Part shown: in pieces, positions 46,401 through 55,597 of the stretch | Layout of the letters: the number at the start of each line of letters is the position of its first letter | Position numbering within the stretch: the first letter of the stretch is position 1 | NCBI GenBank assembly: GCA_029194725.1 | Contig: JARFXQ010000001.1 | Location: forward strand, 186,001-250,000 | Length of the DNA: 64,000 bases | Origin: Nitrospira sp. | GTDB lineage: Bacteria > Nitrospirota > Nitrospiria > Nitrospirales > Nitrospiraceae | Direction of reading: 5' to 3' | Position numbers and translations under genes: made by a program | Notes under the pieces: generated by a model | Databases searched by the model: none | Seen by the model: only the letters and a program-made list of their open reading frames with translations | What the model was told of the DNA's origin: nothing

Positions 46401-47107
46401 TAGCACAGTAAGGGTTCATCTCCAAACCCTGACGAAAACCAGGACGGATTCAGCAGTGGGCGCAGATCAGACGGCAACGCGGGAGCCCATCCTGCCGGAA
46501 GCCGCATGCCATTCCGGGTGACGAAGAGCTGCGGACACGACTGACCGGCATCGATCACGATTTCATAGTCCGACGCAGGAAGAGACGAAAGAGAACCTTC
46601 CTCATTCCGCGAGGAGATCGTCCCCTTGATCGAATCCGGCTCGGCGACCTCGCCAAGCAGCTCGGTTCGGAGCGTGGCCAGGTGAGCTTCTTGCCGATCC
46701 GACAATTGGAACGTCTCAGGCGACAGCAGATGTTTGGTGGCAAAACCCGCGCAAAGGACATGCTTGCAGAGCCAATCGGGATCCCAGGCCGGACAATCGC
46801 AGGAAGCCGAGAGAAATCCCTCGTCGAGAGAAAAGACGACCTCGTACAGTCTTGTTCCCTGCACCTGCGCCGTGAGCCTGTCGCGGTCCTGACTCCAGGC
46901 ATAGTGTTGAAGCCGCAGCTGCTGATAATAGTTATACCCTCGGATCACCGACTCTTTTGGCGCCATCGTGTACAGATCATTAGCGGCGAGGGAACGAAAC
47001 GCGGCAAGCAGTGCTGACGAGTCTGGAGTAGGAGTGAGGGAACTCGTTTTCGCTTCAGAAAGCGAATCGTCCCTCTCTCTGCGGTTGGATGCCTGCTTCC
47101 TGCGCAT
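43463..47107 (-). CDS. SWIM-domain SNF2-family helicase
   Basis: 1214 residues. A SWIM zinc finger lies near the N-terminus (C103, C105, C114, H116: SCDCPAW, LCKHVLC). The SNF2 ATPase motor occupies the C-terminal half: Walker A DDMGLGKTIQ near 780, DEAQ near 876, and the C-lobe motif SDRAHRIGQQ near 1155. Bacterial members remodel protein-nucleic-acid complexes, probably RNA polymerase or DNA repair substrates. Monocistronic. No methylase or nuclease partner is adjacent, so it is unlikely to be a DISARM-type defence gene. Confidence 0.93.
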   Translation of the reverse strand: MRRKQASNRRERDDSLSEAKTSSLTPTPDSSALLAAFRSLAANDLYTMAPKESVIRGYNYYQQLRLQHYAWSQDRDRLTAQVQGTRLYEVVFSLDEGFLSASCDCPAWDPDWLCKHVLCAGFATKHLLSPETFQLSDRQEAHLATLRTELLGEVAEPDSIKGTISSRNEEGSLSSLPASDYEIVIDAGQSCPQLFVTRNGMRLPAGWAPALPSDLRPLLNPSWFSSGFGDEPLLCYLRDSKHRFPILLKTGRKSIILQWTPSVKYVSKTEISVAGDDVTIRAICVADGTTLNQIVRFRNFVADVNGRRLLLMEDETGWASFRALRDGFRGLNSYHYADGLDGALCAVTLPDGRGYGGRQGIDGETEFSVSRDEFQSAQIDLIHKQADKTLRDLLLRVDGTEASVHPAATISANEEVSYEFILAPPADEAAAPTAAWTLRAQCRCADVLFAPSAATFSFISALEQGRAVSNPLRAQKRKAVLYDLFFTLLTVSEAKERDRHIKTVLDQTDWARSIRLEAAQWLRHNLSLYARPDVRLQIERGQWTLRTIDKPREVLLYRTPFEVFGANAFRGMPSYDVMTIDPRSLFERLPDLLEKLTAVGITLLHEDQPLRPTRWDCSVQVDRQDRVGTGIDWFEIRPEISCDGVAVNEVEWRAALQQGGLIRTTSGLRALDGQTLERLRAIIDLTGDASEDRKTAQVVRVPRLQILDWLALREQGIPVSLPAEDETVLARLLRFQQIEKPPLPKGLHAMLRPYQRDGYDWLAFLYEHRFGACLADDMGLGKTIQAICLLIAIKEGRIKAARGVKGSHLIVVPTSLLFNWEQELARFAPGLKVHVYSGSERALDAKDGEVVITTYGLVRRDIQTLERMTFHVIVFDEAQAVKNILADTTGTVRRLKGRFKIALTGTPIENHLGEYFSVIDLCVPGLLGEYDRFKADLKRVAGRALDQLLRRTRPFILRRTKAEILHELPPKTEHEVFLELTDRQKALYQQTVAQVRSTIDNAYRTKTSGQAQFIALTAILKLRQVCLSPRLLTNQGEETSPKLGFLVERLQVLRDEGHSALVFSQFTSFLDLVQEACTRHALPYHRLDGSTAPAARRARVTEFQTGKQPSVFLLSLKAGGQGLNLTKASYVFHLDPWWNPAVERQASDRAHRIGQQRTVSIVRILMRHSIEEKMMALKQRKLELYDAVMTGVVRGSGQGVLTKADFDFLLSPSG

Positions 47108-47179
47108 GGCCAGTCACTATAGCGGGAGGGGAAAGCCTCATCAAGCAGGAGAAACGCATATCCGTGGGGCGGTGGGCGA

Positions 47180-47782
47180 TCATGGTCTCTGAACCGAGTC
47201 GGTTTTGAATATTTCCTTCACTGCTTCCAGCACTTTCGCCGCTGCTTCTTTTGCAGAAAGCTTCGTTGTATCGATCCTCACTTCCGGATTCAGCGGCGCT
47301 TCGTAGGGATCCTGCAAGCCCGGTACGGTTGAAGATTCTCCTCGTTGTCCTCGCTGATACGTCCCCTTATAATCACGCTGCATCGCCAGTTCCAGCGGGC
47401 ATTCAATCGCCGCTTCGATGAACTTGGGAATGACGCTTCGTGCAAAGTCTCGATAGGCTCGTTTATTGGCTGTGGCATCGAGGATGACCGTCACGCCATG
47501 AGCGGTTAATCTTGCCCCCATGAATGCCAGGGCTCGGTAAAAAAGATCCCGCTCTGCCTGTGAATAGGTCGGGGTTGGCGTGAGGACTTGACGGACGGCG
47601 TCGGACTCCAGTACCTCGACCACACAGCCAATTCCTTCGAGTTGCGGTTTCAAAGCGGCAACGATGGTACTCTTCCCCGAAGCAGGCAGGCCGGTGAGCC
47701 AGATGGCAAAAGCCGAACCGTGATGTGTGATGTGTGACGTGTGAGCAGAAGAGTCTTGATCCTGCCTATCTTCACCCATCAC
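47180..47782 (-). CDS. Adenylylsulfate kinase-like P-loop kinase
   Basis: 200 residues. Walker A GLPASGKST near residue 31, then VEVLESDAVRQVL and ILDATANKRAYRDFAR. This is the CysC (APS kinase) fold, which phosphorylates adenylylsulfate; related proteins phosphorylate other small molecules. The N-terminal 22 residues (from ATG 47782) are encoded by a low-complexity GTGATGTGTGACGTGTGA stretch, so the true start could be later, near GSAFAIWLTG. It follows an APH-like kinase gene by 17 bp. Confidence 0.85.
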   Translation of the reverse strand: MMGEDRQDQDSSAHTSHITHHGSAFAIWLTGLPASGKSTIVAALKPQLEGIGCVVEVLESDAVRQVLTPTPTYSQAERDLFYRALAFMGARLTAHGVTVILDATANKRAYRDFARSVIPKFIEAAIECPLELAMQRDYKGTYQRGQRGESSTVPGLQDPYEAPLNPEVRIDTTKLSAKEAAAKVLEAVKEIFKTDSVQRP

Positions 47783-47810
47783 CGGTCACCGGTCACTGAT
47801 CACCCGCAAT
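47720..47810. repeat. Low-complexity GTGATGTGTGA / ATCACCGGTCACC stretches
   Basis: Two short simple repeats: a TGTGATG/TGTGACG unit array near 47720-47745 and a CACCGGTCACCGGTCACTG array near 47780-47800. They span the start of the APS-kinase-like gene and its gap to the APH-like gene. Similar GAGGACT-type units occur at 17378. Confidence 0.55.
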
Positions 47811-48885
47811 ACTCATTCACCCGTTCCGGCTCGAAGCATGGCACATCGAGGACATTTTCGATGAAATGAAACAGGCTCCGGCGGATGGCGATCGACAAAT
47901 TGGGATACCAGAGTGGGCTGGCCACAACCAGGCCGCGAAAGGCAAAGAAGGGCGCCGCCGTTTCGGTCACTTCTTTATCGCCGCTGGCTTCCACATATGT
48001 GTCCCAGAACAATCGGAACAAGACCTCGAACGACCCCTTGAGCTTGCCCCATCGAATCAATGAATTGAGCAGGTAGTTGATGGTCATTGCAGTGACATCG
48101 TCGGCCGGCTCGCCCCATTCTCCTCGCGATCGGTCCAACACCGCAAAATCCGTCCCGGTGCGGAACAGCACATTGTAGGGATGGAAATCCCCGTGCACCT
48201 GGGAAAGTCGATTGGCTCTGTCTCGGAGCCGCCAACGCCATCGATTGCAGGCTTCCTCCACTGTCCGCAACAAATCGCCGGTGATAAAACCACAGCGTTT
48301 AGGATAGCTGTCCGTCAGTCCCATGATACATTCGCCATGACCGATCAACTCACGCAGCCGACGTTTGTACAGATCCGGGTCACGCCGCTTTTTCGCATGG
48401 ATCTGCGCCAGGTAGCGAGCCAACGCGACCGTGCGTTGTCGATCCAACTTTTGCAACGTGCCGCCTTTCATCAGCCGCTCAAGATCCCTGTGATAGCTCG
48501 CTCCCTCGGTCCATTCATTCAACACGAAGAATTCGCGGGCTTCCGCGAGGGAAAAGAGCGTCTGTTTGGTATCGAACGCACCTACATCAAGCGCCTTCAC
48601 ATGGCGGGGAAGACGCCCGTACGAATCATAGTCCCACAATATGGCTTGGGCCCGATCCGCCATATGCTCGTGTCCAAACGGGCCGGGCTTCATGGTCGCT
48701 AGCACGGCGGATTGAACTCGGCGCCCGATCTGAAAGGTCAATTTGACCGGCGTGCCGTATCCATAACGTTTCTGCTTTCCTTTGGAACTCTCCTTGCCGA
48801 TGACTCCATAGGAACGCAGTTCGACACGAGGGCCAAAACGACTCCGTAGATACAGCTGTAGGGCTTGTTTACTTAACCTTGGCAT
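47800..48885 (-). CDS. Aminoglycoside-phosphotransferase-like kinase
   Basis: 361 residues of the APH/choline-kinase fold. Catalytic loop HGDFHPYNVLF near residue 230 and a following metal-site AVLDRSRGEWGEPADD. Proteins of this family phosphorylate small molecules such as amino sugars, homoserine or choline. It sits just upstream of an APS-kinase-like gene; the two probably act in one pathway, which cannot be named. ATG at 48885. Not evidence of antibiotic resistance by itself. Confidence 0.85.
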   Translation of the reverse strand: MPRLSKQALQLYLRSRFGPRVELRSYGVIGKESSKGKQKRYGYGTPVKLTFQIGRRVQSAVLATMKPGPFGHEHMADRAQAILWDYDSYGRLPRHVKALDVGAFDTKQTLFSLAEAREFFVLNEWTEGASYHRDLERLMKGGTLQKLDRQRTVALARYLAQIHAKKRRDPDLYKRRLRELIGHGECIMGLTDSYPKRCGFITGDLLRTVEEACNRWRWRLRDRANRLSQVHGDFHPYNVLFRTGTDFAVLDRSRGEWGEPADDVTAMTINYLLNSLIRWGKLKGSFEVLFRLFWDTYVEASGDKEVTETAAPFFAFRGLVVASPLWYPNLSIAIRRSLFHFIENVLDVPCFEPERVNEYCG

Positions 48886-49255
48886 ACCGCAATAAGTCCC
48901 AAGTCATGTTCCTCCCGATCGGAGCAGGCTGAAAAGCCGACTCGTCATCCGTCAAACCTCGTGCGTTTCAATCCGACACTGAAGAGTGACGATCCACCAT
49001 TGTCTTCCGCACTTTCAGTCACACTCGTTCGATAACCGGTGCATCGGCATCCACTTGCTAAACCTTACTGTGGAAAAAATCAATACACCCATCACACCGT
49101 GTCCGCAAGGGTGATCGAAGAGGCCTCCGAACAGCAGAAAGGTATCGCAGCCGGCGAGCGAGGGTGCGATGACCCCTGTCCATCAGACAGCGTCATCGCA
49201 CTGCTCGGCATTTAGAAGAGATGGCACAGGCGGTGACCGAATGGGCTGAGAATCC
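48886..49255. other. Intergenic region without clear gene
   Basis: About 370 bp upstream of the APH-like gene. I see no convincing coding sequence or hairpin. Confidence 0.5.
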
Positions 49256-49477
49256 TCAATATGGTGAGAAGACTGGATAACCTGAAATGTCCCTCTCTTT
49301 TGTGCTTGCGGCATTTGTCTTCTGAAGATTGGTTACGAGATGAATTCTGCAACCTTCTGCCTTGACTGAATCATCCCCTGCTCTTCCAATCCGACGCGTA
49401 CCCACAATGATCGCTTGTCCAAGTCCAATCAGGAGATAGGGAAAGTACACCATTGAAACCGCTAACACGTTGGCCAT
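49256..49477 (-). CDS. Possible small membrane protein
   Basis: 73 residues starting MANVLAVSMVYFPYLLIGLG, one hydrophobic segment followed by a basic region. AAGGATGG lies about 7 bp before the ATG, and a TTAGCA-A-TGCTAA palindrome is about 35 bp upstream, which favours a real gene. The C-terminal half has no clear character. No family recognised. Confidence 0.4.
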   Translation of the reverse strand: MANVLAVSMVYFPYLLIGLGQAIIVGTRRIGRAGDDSVKAEGCRIHLVTNLQKTNAASTKERDISGYPVFSPY

Positions 49478-50128
49478 TTATAACTTCCATCCTTTCTATG
49501 TTAAGCATATTTAGCAATGCTAAGTGTATATGGAGCAAATGAAAGGACTATGAATATGCAATGAAGATCTCTTCATCTTCGACTTGAGGATCCACCAACA
49601 CCTAGATGCGCCGCTGTAAGTAGAATGTCTCTGTTAGGAATTGGAGATGACTGGTCTCCAGAACCTATGGTGATATTTGGCATCGAATGCTGGGATCAAG
49701 TCATCGTGAGAAGCTTGTGTGGCACCAGCAAACAACCGCGGCAGTCTAGTCCTTCAAACGGACCTTGGTTACCTGACCGGCGCAGGGGTGAGGAGGGGTG
49801 CAGAATCGGGCATCGATACAATCAGAGGAACCCAGGACTTATGGAGGCTACGAATATGTCGTTGAATGACTGGCGCACGGCTAGGACCCTATGGAAAAGG
49901 ACGGGCCAGGCTTAATGTCCGGACTGATCTCGGACGTCTTGTTTCGTCTCTCGGTTTCCGAGGTGCAACCAATCGCTCCCAACAGGCAGGCGAAGCTGAT
50001 ACGCACGATTCCAAGCGGAGTCCGCTTTAGCGCACCAGCCACATCGTAGAGCCCAGGGCGAGGCTTCATCCCCAGTTGTCGGTAGCCCGAAGTCTGGCTG
50101 GCGTGAGCTGATGCGAGGCGTGACGGAT
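49478..50128. other. Intergenic region with TTAGCAATGCTAA palindrome
   Basis: About 650 bp with AT-rich stretches. The palindrome at 49511-49523 (TTAGCA-A-TGCTAA) could be an operator for the gene at 49477. A possible small lipoprotein frame (ATG about 50069, minus strand, with LGAIGC) exists but is weak. Confidence 0.5.
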
Positions 50129-51439
50129 TCAGGCAGGGTTCTGCCGCTTTGCGGTCCCATGCGGGATACGGGAACGCTTCGTTCGAAAGTGGACGAGATC
50201 CTTGGAAAACAACACGTCCAAGGTCCAATCCAGGGCCACTAGGACTTTCTTTTCAAAGCGCGGCAGTTTCAGCAGGTAGATCGTCCGCCACAGCCACCAG
50301 GCGATGAACCCCGAGAAGTTCACGCCCAGAATGTTGGCCACGCCGGTCCGTTTCCCGATGGGAGCCAGAAGCCCGAGCGTCGAGTAGACGAAGGGCTTCA
50401 TGCGCTCCCCTCGCACGGTGGCCAGGATATTCTGCGCTGCGACTCTCCCTTCACGCAGGGCATGTTGCGCGGTCGGCGGATGGAACTCCCCAGTCCTGAG
50501 ATCAGGAACCAGCGCACAGTCGCCGAAAGCCCAGAGGCCCGACCATCCGGGCACTTCCAGGTACTCGTTGACGCGGACCCGGCCCTTCGTTTTCGGGCAG
50601 GGCAGGGTCTCCAAGAGGGGGTGGGGGGAAATGCCGGCGGTCCAGACCAGCGTATTGGTCGTGATCGTCGTCCCGTCGCTGAGGGTGACATCGAGATCCC
50701 TGACGGCGGTGACTTTACAGTGCGCATGGATCTCCACCTGCTGCTCTGCGAGTTTGCGCTGCGCATAGGTGCCGAGCTTTTCTCCCAGTTCCGGCAAGAT
50801 GACCTTGCCCGCACTGACCAGGATGATCCGCAGCATGTCGGCCCGCAGATGCGGAAAGAACTGCACCGCCTCCCGCAGAAAGTCATTCATGGCCGCGATG
50901 GTCTCGACCCCGGCGAACCCACCGCCGGCCACGACGAAATTCAGGAGGGGCGCCCGGAGTGACGCCCCACATTCAAAATCGGCTTCCTCCAAATTTGCGA
51001 TGAGATGGTTGCGCAGCACAATCGCATCATCCAACGATTTCATGGTGAGTGCCCGGTCTGCCAAGCCGGGGATGTTAAAGAAGTTCGTGGTGGACCCGAG
51101 GGCCAGCACCAGGTGATCGTACGGCAAGGAATGACAATGTTGCTCGTGGCCATGCGACAGGCCGACACGGTGATGCGCGAGATCGATGGCTTCGATCTCG
51201 CCATGGAAGAACGTCACTCGACGCAACAGCCTACGGATCGGGCTGACGATATTGGTGATATCGAGGTCGCTCGCCGCGACTTCGTGCAACATCGGGGTGA
51301 AGAGGAAAAAGTTGTCCTGGTTGACGAGGGTGACATCCAAGTCGGCGCCGCGCGCCAGTGCGCGTTCGAATTCCAACGCGGCATACATCCCGCCGAACCC
51401 CCCACCCAGAATCACCACACGCGGCTTGCCGTTCACCAT
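50129..51439 (-). CDS. ndh: Type II NADH dehydrogenase
   Basis: 436 residues. Two dinucleotide-binding motifs: ILGGGFGGMYAALE at the N-terminus for FAD and VVAGGGFAGVETIAA near 165 for NADH; AFGDCA in the FAD site. The C-terminal part (FIAWWLWRTIYLLKLPRF) is the amphipathic membrane-association segment. It passes electrons from NADH to quinone without pumping protons. ATG at 51439. Monocistronic. Confidence 0.93.
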   Translation of the reverse strand: MVNGKPRVVILGGGFGGMYAALEFERALARGADLDVTLVNQDNFFLFTPMLHEVAASDLDITNIVSPIRRLLRRVTFFHGEIEAIDLAHHRVGLSHGHEQHCHSLPYDHLVLALGSTTNFFNIPGLADRALTMKSLDDAIVLRNHLIANLEEADFECGASLRAPLLNFVVAGGGFAGVETIAAMNDFLREAVQFFPHLRADMLRIILVSAGKVILPELGEKLGTYAQRKLAEQQVEIHAHCKVTAVRDLDVTLSDGTTITTNTLVWTAGISPHPLLETLPCPKTKGRVRVNEYLEVPGWSGLWAFGDCALVPDLRTGEFHPPTAQHALREGRVAAQNILATVRGERMKPFVYSTLGLLAPIGKRTGVANILGVNFSGFIAWWLWRTIYLLKLPRFEKKVLVALDWTLDVLFSKDLVHFRTKRSRIPHGTAKRQNPA

Positions 51440-52184
51440 GAGTCCTCAGCGAACATGTACATGGTCTGGGACGTACGACGTGAGAGCCCGTTCGATAGGA
51501 GCCAGGTCATCGCGTGGCTTGGCCCACCTGCTGAGACCGTCGCGGGAGCCGTCGTTCGCCTGCCAGGAAGGGCCGTTCCCGATCCGCTCTCGGCCCTTTC
51601 GTCTCGACCAGCTCCTGTGCGGTGGCGGGGACCTCTTTCATCCGTATGAGCAGCTGCATGAAAACCCATGACGTTATTCCTGCTGGAGTCTGCAAGATCA
51701 GCGCCGAGGAGTTGAAACATCGTACCCCGCATGGTGCTGAATGGTAGGGCTGGCTCAGGTCCTCATCAGACACCCAAATCCGTCAAGGCAAAGGAAGGGC
51801 GATGTGAGCTGTATCGGCATTGTCTCCCTGCTTGATCGGGCTTCGGTCCGGTGACTCTAGTCGTCCGAAAGGTTGCCACAGACCTTTCTCTGTTTCCGTA
51901 GCTTGCATGCGCCCGTTTCTTGAACGAGCGATTGCGCACTCTGCGCCTTTGAAAATTTCGCTCGGTGCAGAATGACAACAGAACAAACAATCATAAGTAA
52001 GTACTAATAATTAGCATTATCGGCGACAGACATGTTTGATTTTATGTATCCGATACGGTTGGTACGCATGGTGTGTCGAGTTAAGGGGAAGACCCCGGTT
52101 TGGCACTCAATATGCTGTGCCTACGCCGATGTGCGACGAAGCAGCGAGATAGCTCATGGGTGAGGCAGATATCAAGGAGCGACC
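51440..52184. other. Long intergenic region before peroxidase-like gene
   Basis: About 745 bp. Only weak minus-strand frames are present; none has a credible ribosome site and protein character together. AT-rich around 51990-52050, a likely promoter area for the gene at 52185. Confidence 0.5.
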
Positions 52185-53609
52185 ATGATGAAATTCCGTC
52201 TCTGGTTGTCGGGCGCACTTCTGCTGGGTCTTACATCGGTTGCGGCTGCGGAATCCGAGGCACCGACTGTTCTTCCGAATCTCTTTCCCTTCCCCAATGC
52301 CACAGGCATTTTGAAAACTTTCAACGCTACAGGGAGGCTTGATCTGACCGGCCCTTTCTTTCAGAGTTTGGGAACCAACGGTCGCAGTTGCGCCACCTGT
52401 CATCAGCCCGCCGATGGCTGGTCCGTCTCGGCGGCGCACGTCGAGGATCGGTTTGAGCGGTCGCACGGCCTCGATCCGATCTTTCGAACCAATGATGGCT
52501 CCAATTGCGATCACAACATTGATACCGCTACAATGGAGGGCCGTCGCAAAGCCTATAGCCTCCTGCGCACCCGCGGATTGATCCGTATTACACTTGCCGT
52601 CCCGGCAGGAGCCGAGTTCGATGTGGTGAGCGTCAGGAACCCCTACGGCTGCAGTGAGACAAGCACGCTCTCCATGTACCGACGCCCTCTGCCGGCCACC
52701 AACCTCCGGTTCCTCACCACTGTGATGTGGGATGGGCGCGAATCTTCACCGCAGACCGGCACGAAACCGATCACGTTCGCCACGAATCCCGCCGATCTGC
52801 TCTCCGACCTGGCTCATCAGGCGATGGGTGCTGCACTCGGTCATGCACAAGCCACAACGGCGCCCACCCAAGAACAGCAAAAAAAGATCGTCGATTTTGA
52901 GATGGCGCTCTCCACGGCTCAGGCGATCGATTTCGGCGCGGGAGCTCTCGATGTTCAGAGCGCAAGCGGTGGTCCAATCATCCTCTCCGAACAACCGTTT
53001 TTTGTCGGCATCAATGATCCACTGGGGCTCAATCCCTTCAAGACACCTTTCACACCGGTGATCTTCACCCTCTTCAACAATCGCTGGGCCCATGTTTCCG
53101 GTCCCGAGGAGCACGGGCATCACCCGGATCGTCGGGCGAGCATCCTCCGGGGACAAGCTCTTTTCAACTCTCGCACGATCAATATCTCGGGAGTGGGCGG
53201 GCTCAACGACGCGACCGGCCTCCCGGTCATCAACGGTACTTGCGGCACCTGTCACGATTCCTTCAACGTGGGTAACCACTCCACAGGCGCTCCGCTGAAT
53301 ATCGGGATTGCCGATGTAACGAACCCCTTGGGGGTACATTACCTCCCTGTCATCACTCTGCGTAACAAGACAGATGGAACGGAATTGTCTACAACAGATC
53401 CAGGCCGAGCGTTAATTTCTGGCAAATGGACCGACATTGGAAAATTCAAAGGCCCGATTCTCCGAGGCCTGGCCGCGCGAGCACCCTACTTTCACAACGG
53501 GTCGGCTGCAACCTTGAAAGAGGCGGTGGAGTTCTACAACATTCGCTTTGGCATGGGTTTGACCCATCAAGAAATAGCCGACCTCGCCGCGTTTTTGACG
53601 GTGCTGTAA
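52185..53609 (+). CDS. Secreted di-heme cytochrome c peroxidase-like protein
   Basis: 474 residues with a signal peptide (LSGALLLGLTSVAAAES). Two heme sites: CATCH at 69-73 and CGTCH at 353-357. The segment TVMWDGRES and the end APYFHNGSAATLKEAVEFY, then TDLAAFLTVL-like, are typical of the CcpA/MauG di-heme family. Such proteins reduce peroxide or oxidise protein residues in the periplasm. Large insertions between the hemes make it longer than CcpA (about 330). AAGGAGCG precedes the ATG. A sigma-54 activator gene follows. Confidence 0.88.
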   Translation: MMKFRLWLSGALLLGLTSVAAAESEAPTVLPNLFPFPNATGILKTFNATGRLDLTGPFFQSLGTNGRSCATCHQPADGWSVSAAHVEDRFERSHGLDPIFRTNDGSNCDHNIDTATMEGRRKAYSLLRTRGLIRITLAVPAGAEFDVVSVRNPYGCSETSTLSMYRRPLPATNLRFLTTVMWDGRESSPQTGTKPITFATNPADLLSDLAHQAMGAALGHAQATTAPTQEQQKKIVDFEMALSTAQAIDFGAGALDVQSASGGPIILSEQPFFVGINDPLGLNPFKTPFTPVIFTLFNNRWAHVSGPEEHGHHPDRRASILRGQALFNSRTINISGVGGLNDATGLPVINGTCGTCHDSFNVGNHSTGAPLNIGIADVTNPLGVHYLPVITLRNKTDGTELSTTDPGRALISGKWTDIGKFKGPILRGLAARAPYFHNGSAATLKEAVEFYNIRFGMGLTHQEIADLAAFLTVL

Positions 53610-53708
53610 CGACGAAAACCCAACTTGTTAAGGCGCCGGACAAAGTCTTGTCGGCACCTCAACTTCCGCGTATATCTCCTTCACAATCCCGCAGCCAAGT
53701 ACCTGGAC

Positions 53709-55280
53709 ATGACGCTTTCTTCTGTGCTTGAATTGGCATTTGCGGAGCTGGAATCATTGGATCAGATCGAACGCAACTATCGTGCACTCTTGTCCGTTGC
53801 TCTCGTGCTGAACTCGCAGCGCGACATGCGCAGCTTGTGGGAAGCGATCACGGTGGAGATCACCAAAGCCATCCCATGGGCCCGTGCATCGATCACCCAA
53901 TACGATCCTCAGACCGATGCATTCCGGTTCTATGTCCTCGCAACCACAGTTTCGCAAGTCGCGCTTGGCCTCGATGCCGTCGTCCCGCGCCACGGAAGCG
54001 GGATGGGATGGGTATATAAACACAAGACCCTGCACATACGCCCTGATCTCAAGAAAGAGCAAGTCTTTCCTGAAGACAAGTTCTACGCCCAGGAAGGCCT
54101 CGGACGGATGATTAATCTTCCCCTGCTCGTGAAAGATCGATGTCTCGGTATTCTCAATATCGGCACTCGAGAATCAGGCGATCCCGACTCCGGAGATATC
54201 GAATTCCTCACACAAGTGGCGATGCAAATCGCCTACGCGATCGATCACGTCCAGGCCTACGAACAAATCGATCAGTTACGGAACCAGCTGGCAAAAGAAA
54301 ATGTGTACTTGAACGAGGAACTGCGGCTCACAAAAAACATCGACAGATTGGTCGGGGAAAGCGCCGCCTTTCGACATGTATTAACCCTCGCGCGAGAAGT
54401 TGCCCAGACGTCGACGACCGTTCTCTTGACGGGTGAGACAGGAACCGGCAAGGAATTGATCGCTCAAACCATTCATGATTTGAGTCAGCGCCATCGGAAA
54501 CCCATGGTTCGCGTGAATTGTGCCTCGTTTCCGGCTGGACTGGTTGAAAGTGAATTATTCGGCCATGAACGCGGGGCATTTACCGGAGCGGACCGCAGCC
54601 GGGAAGGACGATTCGAACTAGCCCACGAAGGCACGTTGTTCTTGGATGAAGTCGGTGAGATGCCTCTGGAGACACAGGCGAAATTGCTGCGAGTCCTACA
54701 GGATGGGATGGTTGATCGTTTGGGTGGAAAACAGCCGATTAGGGTAGATGTTCGGATCATCGCCGCCACGAACCGGGATCTTTCTGCCGCAGTCAAGCTC
54801 GGTACGTTTCGAGCGGATCTTCTGTATCGCCTGAACGTGTTTCCGATCCGACTGCCCACTCTGAGCGAGCGTCCGGAAGATATTCCATTGTTAGCCAGAC
54901 ATTTCCTCGAACTCTACGCAGGAAAACTCCTCCGTTCCTGCACGGATATCGATCCCGATTCTTTAGAACGATTGGTTCGTTACTCTTGGCCGGGCAATGT
55001 TCGTGAATTGGCCAATGTGATCGAACGAGCCTTGATCCTGTCACGCGAGTCGATCTTGCGGATCGATGACCACCTGCTGGGATTGCAGGATCACTCATTC
55101 ACCAGTTTGCCTCCGTCCGGCCTCAAGGATTTCGAACGTCGACACATTCTCCAAACTCTGTCATTGACCGATTGGCGCATCGAAGGCTCTGACGGAGCAG
55201 CAGCACGTCTCGGCATCCCACCCAGTACCTTGCGTAGCAGGATGAAGCAACTTGTGATAAAGCGACCGACCGCGAACTGA
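53709..55280 (+). CDS. Sigma-54-dependent activator with GAF domain
   Basis: 523 residues from ATG 53709. N-terminal GAF sensor domain (about 25-180), a coiled-coil linker (DQLRNQLAKENVYLNEELRL), then the AAA+ domain with Walker A GETGTGKE near 242 and the sigma-54-contact loop GAFTGA near 290, ending in a Fis-type HTH (WRIEGSDGAAARLGIPPSTL). No response-regulator receiver, so it senses a ligand through GAF, like FhlA or NorR. The target genes are not visible; the adjacent peroxidase-like gene is upstream, not clearly under a -24/-12 promoter. Confidence 0.92.
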   Translation: MTLSSVLELAFAELESLDQIERNYRALLSVALVLNSQRDMRSLWEAITVEITKAIPWARASITQYDPQTDAFRFYVLATTVSQVALGLDAVVPRHGSGMGWVYKHKTLHIRPDLKKEQVFPEDKFYAQEGLGRMINLPLLVKDRCLGILNIGTRESGDPDSGDIEFLTQVAMQIAYAIDHVQAYEQIDQLRNQLAKENVYLNEELRLTKNIDRLVGESAAFRHVLTLAREVAQTSTTVLLTGETGTGKELIAQTIHDLSQRHRKPMVRVNCASFPAGLVESELFGHERGAFTGADRSREGRFELAHEGTLFLDEVGEMPLETQAKLLRVLQDGMVDRLGGKQPIRVDVRIIAATNRDLSAAVKLGTFRADLLYRLNVFPIRLPTLSERPEDIPLLARHFLELYAGKLLRSCTDIDPDSLERLVRYSWPGNVRELANVIERALILSRESILRIDDHLLGLQDHSFTSLPPSGLKDFERRHILQTLSLTDWRIEGSDGAAARLGIPPSTLRSRMKQLVIKRPTAN

Positions 55281-55597
55281 AGCACTCGCACCCCTGTCTC
55301 GTACGTTCGCTCTCCCTCTCCTTAGCATCAGAGGCCTCGATCCGTCGTGAGTAGAGTACTCGTTGAATCGCGACGTATCGTGGGTTCTCAGTAATTTTCT
55401 TTTTCAGTTCACGAATATTATCCCTCACAGCCCTGAAATTTCACTAGGTTGAGGCTATGCGATTGAAGAGGCGCGGTCCTTGCTTACGCCCATCTACAAA
55501 TGTTGAGGCTGACATACGCACCACGGATGATTTTTGTGCGGGAGACCTCAGCAGATGAGCAACCGAACCCACTGTGTGCTGTTGACCGAGTCTTCGT
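55281..55597. other. Intergenic region before efflux operon
   Basis: About 317 bp carrying the likely promoter of the MFS-OMF-MFP operon. No gene seen. Confidence 0.5.

Noticed and set aside
43463..47107. DISARM or other defence role for the SNF2 helicase
   Set aside because: No methylase, nuclease or DUF1998-type neighbour; a general SWIM/SNF2 protein is the simpler reading.
47800..48885. Aminoglycoside resistance gene
   Set aside because: Only the broad kinase fold is shared; size and context give no reason to assign drug modification.
49625..49915. Plus-strand 96-codon frame
   Set aside because: No ribosome site, no domain character, in a region with no other coding signs.
49881..50228. 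Minus-strand frame with a possible lipobox (LGAIGC)
   Set aside because: The frame overlaps the ndh 3' end, and the candidate internal ATG near 50069 has a poor ribosome site; too weak to call.
51440..52184. Genes on the minus strand in the gap
   Set aside because: Several frames of 60-100 codons overlap one another with no ribosome sites or recognisable domains.
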